A DNA stretch of 64,000 nucleotides from Lumnitzera littorea. Lineage: Eukaryota; Streptophyta; Magnoliopsida; Myrtales; Combretaceae. Made by a program: the position numbers and the translations under genes. The DNA lies in the NCBI GenBank assembly GCA_024138015.1, contig JAMXBB010000002.1:9419183-9483182 (forward strand), in the 5' to 3' direction. This document shows positions 61,825 through 64,000 of this stretch, one piece after another (the first letter of the stretch is position 1; every line of letters starts with the position of its first letter). A model generated the notes under the pieces. That model saw only the letters and a list, made by a program, of their open reading frames with translations. It did no database searches and had not been told where the DNA came from.

Positions 61825-61987
61825 GTAATTTATAACATTAGATACAAAAATAGTTGCTCCAATGTCTTCCTTTTTAAATTTGCTTCTTTAATTTTTAGTC
61901 TAGAAATCTCATCCTGTTTCTCATTGTATCAAAAGAGAAGTATGTTCATCCAGTGAGTTTTCTAGAGAAAACTCCCCTCTATTGAAC

Positions 61988-62325
61988 TGATATGTATCCA
62001 CGAGCTTATTAGCCTTTAACTTAGGTTTATAAGAGGTGTTCCAGATTACAGAAGGATTAATAGGTCTAATAGTTTTGTTTGAAGTATGGTTATAGGGACT
62101 GAAGTTGACTATATTAGCTGTTGCTGTACTAGCAGTCACAGCCCTTATAAATAGAAGTAAGAGAGAGAGAGTTGGTCAGTTGGTTAGTAAGAAAATATCT
62201 TGTAAATGGTAAGGAAAACCCTAGCAGAGAGGACCGAGAGTTCATAGCTGGACTCTATGTAAGTTTTCCTTGGAATACCAATAAAATTACAAATTTTCCC
62301 TACTAATTCAGCTGAGAACCTATCA
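61988..62325 (+). repeat. 5' LTR of the PPOX1-intron element
   Basis: 338 bp with 5-bp inverted ends TGATA...TATCA. It contains a TATA-like CCTTATAAATAG (about 62143) and a polyadenylation-type AATAAA (about 62279), the usual U3-R order. The 3' LTR is outside the window, so the left boundary rests on the inverted ends only. Confidence 0.6.
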
Positions 62326-62359
62326 ATTGATGCCATCTGTGGACTTTTCTTCTCTGGCC

Positions 62360-63420
62360 ATGACGCAAATGGATTCTCGTGTTGAAGCAATTGAGCAGTC
62401 TTTGCAAGATGTAGTTAGTACGGTTCAATCTCTTAATGATTGGATGGAAAGCCGTGTTGCTCTATTAGAAGCAGGGTTTTTTGGAGATTAAAGATATTTT
62501 GAAGTCCTGAGCTTCGGATCGCACTTCGAAGCAGCCTGTGTTGGAGCAACGTGTTGAGTCGTCTTTGCAATCGACTCCTTTAGATTTGTCGAACACTCAG
62601 GTCCCTATGGAGATCGATGAAATCTCATGTTTTGATCTTAATCGTTTATCCTTAGCTTATTTTAATGGATCTGAACCTCTTAGGTGGATTACTCAAGCTA
62701 AGTAGTACTTTGAGCTTCATTAAATTAGATCAGATCGGAAAGTCGCCATTGCTTTCCTATACATGCAAGGTAGGGCTCTTTCTTGGATGCATGCATTACG
62801 CCAATGTTATCCGGATCTAAATTGGGAGATGCTTGTGCATGAACTCTTAGTGCAGTTCGGTAGTAGAAATGCTGCTAACCCATTTGTTCCTTTGACACTC
62901 CTCAAGCAAACTTCCTCTGTGGACGTTTATGTTGATGAGCTTGATGTGCTTCATGCACAAGTACTTTCAATGTTCAAAGAACAGGCCTTAGGCTATTTTT
63001 TGGGAGGCTTGCATGAGGAGTTATGTGTCTGTATATAGATGCTTCAACGACGAACAATTGCTTAAGCTGTGGATTTGGCTTTTAATATTGAGCAGGAATT
63101 TTCTGTGGGAATTTGTTTCAATTTGACTTCCTCGATCATGCCTTCTGCGAGTAAGATTGATTCTCATTCTCCACAATTTTCTCGTACTTTTTCTAATATT
63201 ACATGTCCTATGGACCATTTGATCTCTCAACCTCCTCGTCCAGTCCTCTCTTGGGAAGATTCTGGTCCCAAGCCCAGTTCTACTTCGACACCAGAGAACA
63301 GGTTTTATAAGGGCAACTAACAAATGACTTATGCTGAGTTTATCAATAAGAGGAATAAGGGATTTTGTTTTTGATGTGATCAGCCTTATTTTCCTTCTCA
63401 TGAGTGTGCTTTTAAATCCT
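62360..63420 (+). pseudogene. gag of the PPOX1-intron retrotransposon
   Basis: Begins MDSRVEAIEQSLQDVVSTVQ after an in-frame MTQ, then stops at about 62490. It resumes as NGSEPLRWITQAK, stop, YFELH, stop. The longest open part (62763-63038) has ALSWMHALRQCYPDLNWEML and is typical of a retrotransposon gag capsid domain. Near 63364-63410 CF-stop-CDQPYFPSHEC is a zinc knuckle. Several stops replace positions that are usually Gln or Trp, consistent with C-to-T decay. Confidence 0.85.
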
Positions 63421-63479
63421 TGAGGGTGACTATTTTGGATGAAGAACCTGAATTAATTAATTTTGATGAAGAGGTCGTA

Positions 63480-64000
63480 CATTCCTTACACTCATCCGAA
63501 CCTGATTCTCCTTGTATGGAGTTATCCTTATTGGCTTCTCAAGGATTTACTTCTCCTTTCACTTTGAAATTTTGAGGTGCATGTTCTTCTTTTCTTGTTG
63601 ATAGTGGCACTTCTCATAATTTTGCTTTTTAATCTTTGGTGGATAAACTGTCTCTAAAGTCTTCTCCTACTGCTACATTTTGGGTTCAGCTAGGGGATGT
63701 TCATTTTGTTACATCTAGTGGAGTGCGTAGAGGCCTTAAGATTCAAATTGATGATTATCCCGTGATTATTGATGGCTATGTTTTGGAGTTGAGGGATATT
63801 GATATAATTTTGGGTGTTGATTGGCTTCGAACTTTAGGTGAAATCAAAGTAGATTGGTATCAGCTTAGTATGAAAATTTCTTTTCAGGGGAGTGAGGAAC
63901 TCTTGAAAGCTGATCCTTCTCTTTTGAAGTTGAAAGTGTCATTGGCTGCTTTAACTAAACTTACTGATGTTGATTTTGTTGACTTGTTTGGTGCTGATAT
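63480..64000 (+). pseudogene. Aspartic protease of the PPOX1-intron retrotransposon
   Basis: Contains SSFLVDSGTSHNFAF (the catalytic D-S-G loop, intact), one stop directly after it, then VIIDGYVLELRDIDIILGVD and WLRTLGEIKVDW. The region continues to the window end; RT is expected next. Non-functional because of stops. Confidence 0.88.

Larger units (their letters stand above)
61988..64000 (+). mobile_element. Ty3/gypsy retrotransposon in PPOX1 intron 3 (runs off the window)
   Basis: Same strand as PPOX1. The likely 5' LTR (61988-62325) is followed by a primer-site-like TTGATGCCATC, gag from ATG 62360, a zinc knuckle and an aspartic protease, then the window ends before RT. The whole coding part carries stops and frameshifts. 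The gag/protease style resembles compact chromoviruses. The insertion lies inside the intron, so PPOX1 could still be spliced correctly if the intron remains removable. Confidence 0.85.

Noticed and set aside
1..64000. Search for CRISPR arrays, operons, phage or bacterial defence genes
   Set aside because: Introns, plant gene families and LTR elements show nuclear plant DNA; no regularly spaced repeat arrays were seen.

Overview
The window looks like nuclear DNA of a eudicot plant. It is strongly AT-rich, has few genes, carries GT-AG introns, and is filled with LTR-retrotransposon remains. The three real genes encode plant-specific or plastid-type proteins. I cannot name the species.

Genes lie only in the right third. 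(1) 42377-44713 (+) is an intronless PLS-class pentatricopeptide-repeat (PPR) protein with E/E+ domains, probably an organelle RNA-editing factor. (2) 46349-52639 (-) is the meiotic axis protein ASY3, for which I could place ten coding exons. Two introns start with GC instead of GT, and exon 2 holds one extra A in a seven-A run that breaks the reading frame. (3) 59160-61824 (+) is the 5' part (three exons) of chloroplast protoporphyrinogen oxidase, PPOX1. Its third intron is invaded by a degenerate Ty3/gypsy element that runs off the right end. PPR and ASY3 are convergent; ASY3 and PPOX1 are divergent and about 6.5 kb apart (start codon to start codon).

The left two thirds are a transposon graveyard that can be dated by nesting. 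A ~404-bp tandem duplication (8165-20035) was split by a chromodomain-bearing Ty3/gypsy element on the minus strand (8682-19740, TSD GAAGG on both sides, initiator-Met-tRNA-type primer site). That element was later hit twice: by a ~3.1-kb solo LTR (family A, 12987-16110) inside integrase and by a ~2.46-kb solo LTR (family C, 9498-11957) between integrase and chromodomain. Two more family-A solo LTRs sit at 23473-27860 (inverted, itself split by a 1.3-kb family-B solo LTR at 26191-27489) and at 54829-57721. A second family-B copy is at 174-1548. A short tRNA-type SINE with a target duplication lies at 32447-32578.

The stretches 1549-8164, 20036-23467, 27866-42321, 53664-54823 and 57727-58850 hold no gene I can support. 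They contain microsatellites, homopolymer tracts and a few GC-richer islands, one of which (6660-7025) has plant housekeeping-promoter motifs but no recognisable gene. I see no CRISPR array, operon or other novel system. The noteworthy content is the nested transposon stratigraphy, the ASY3 frameshift and the PPOX1 intron insertion.
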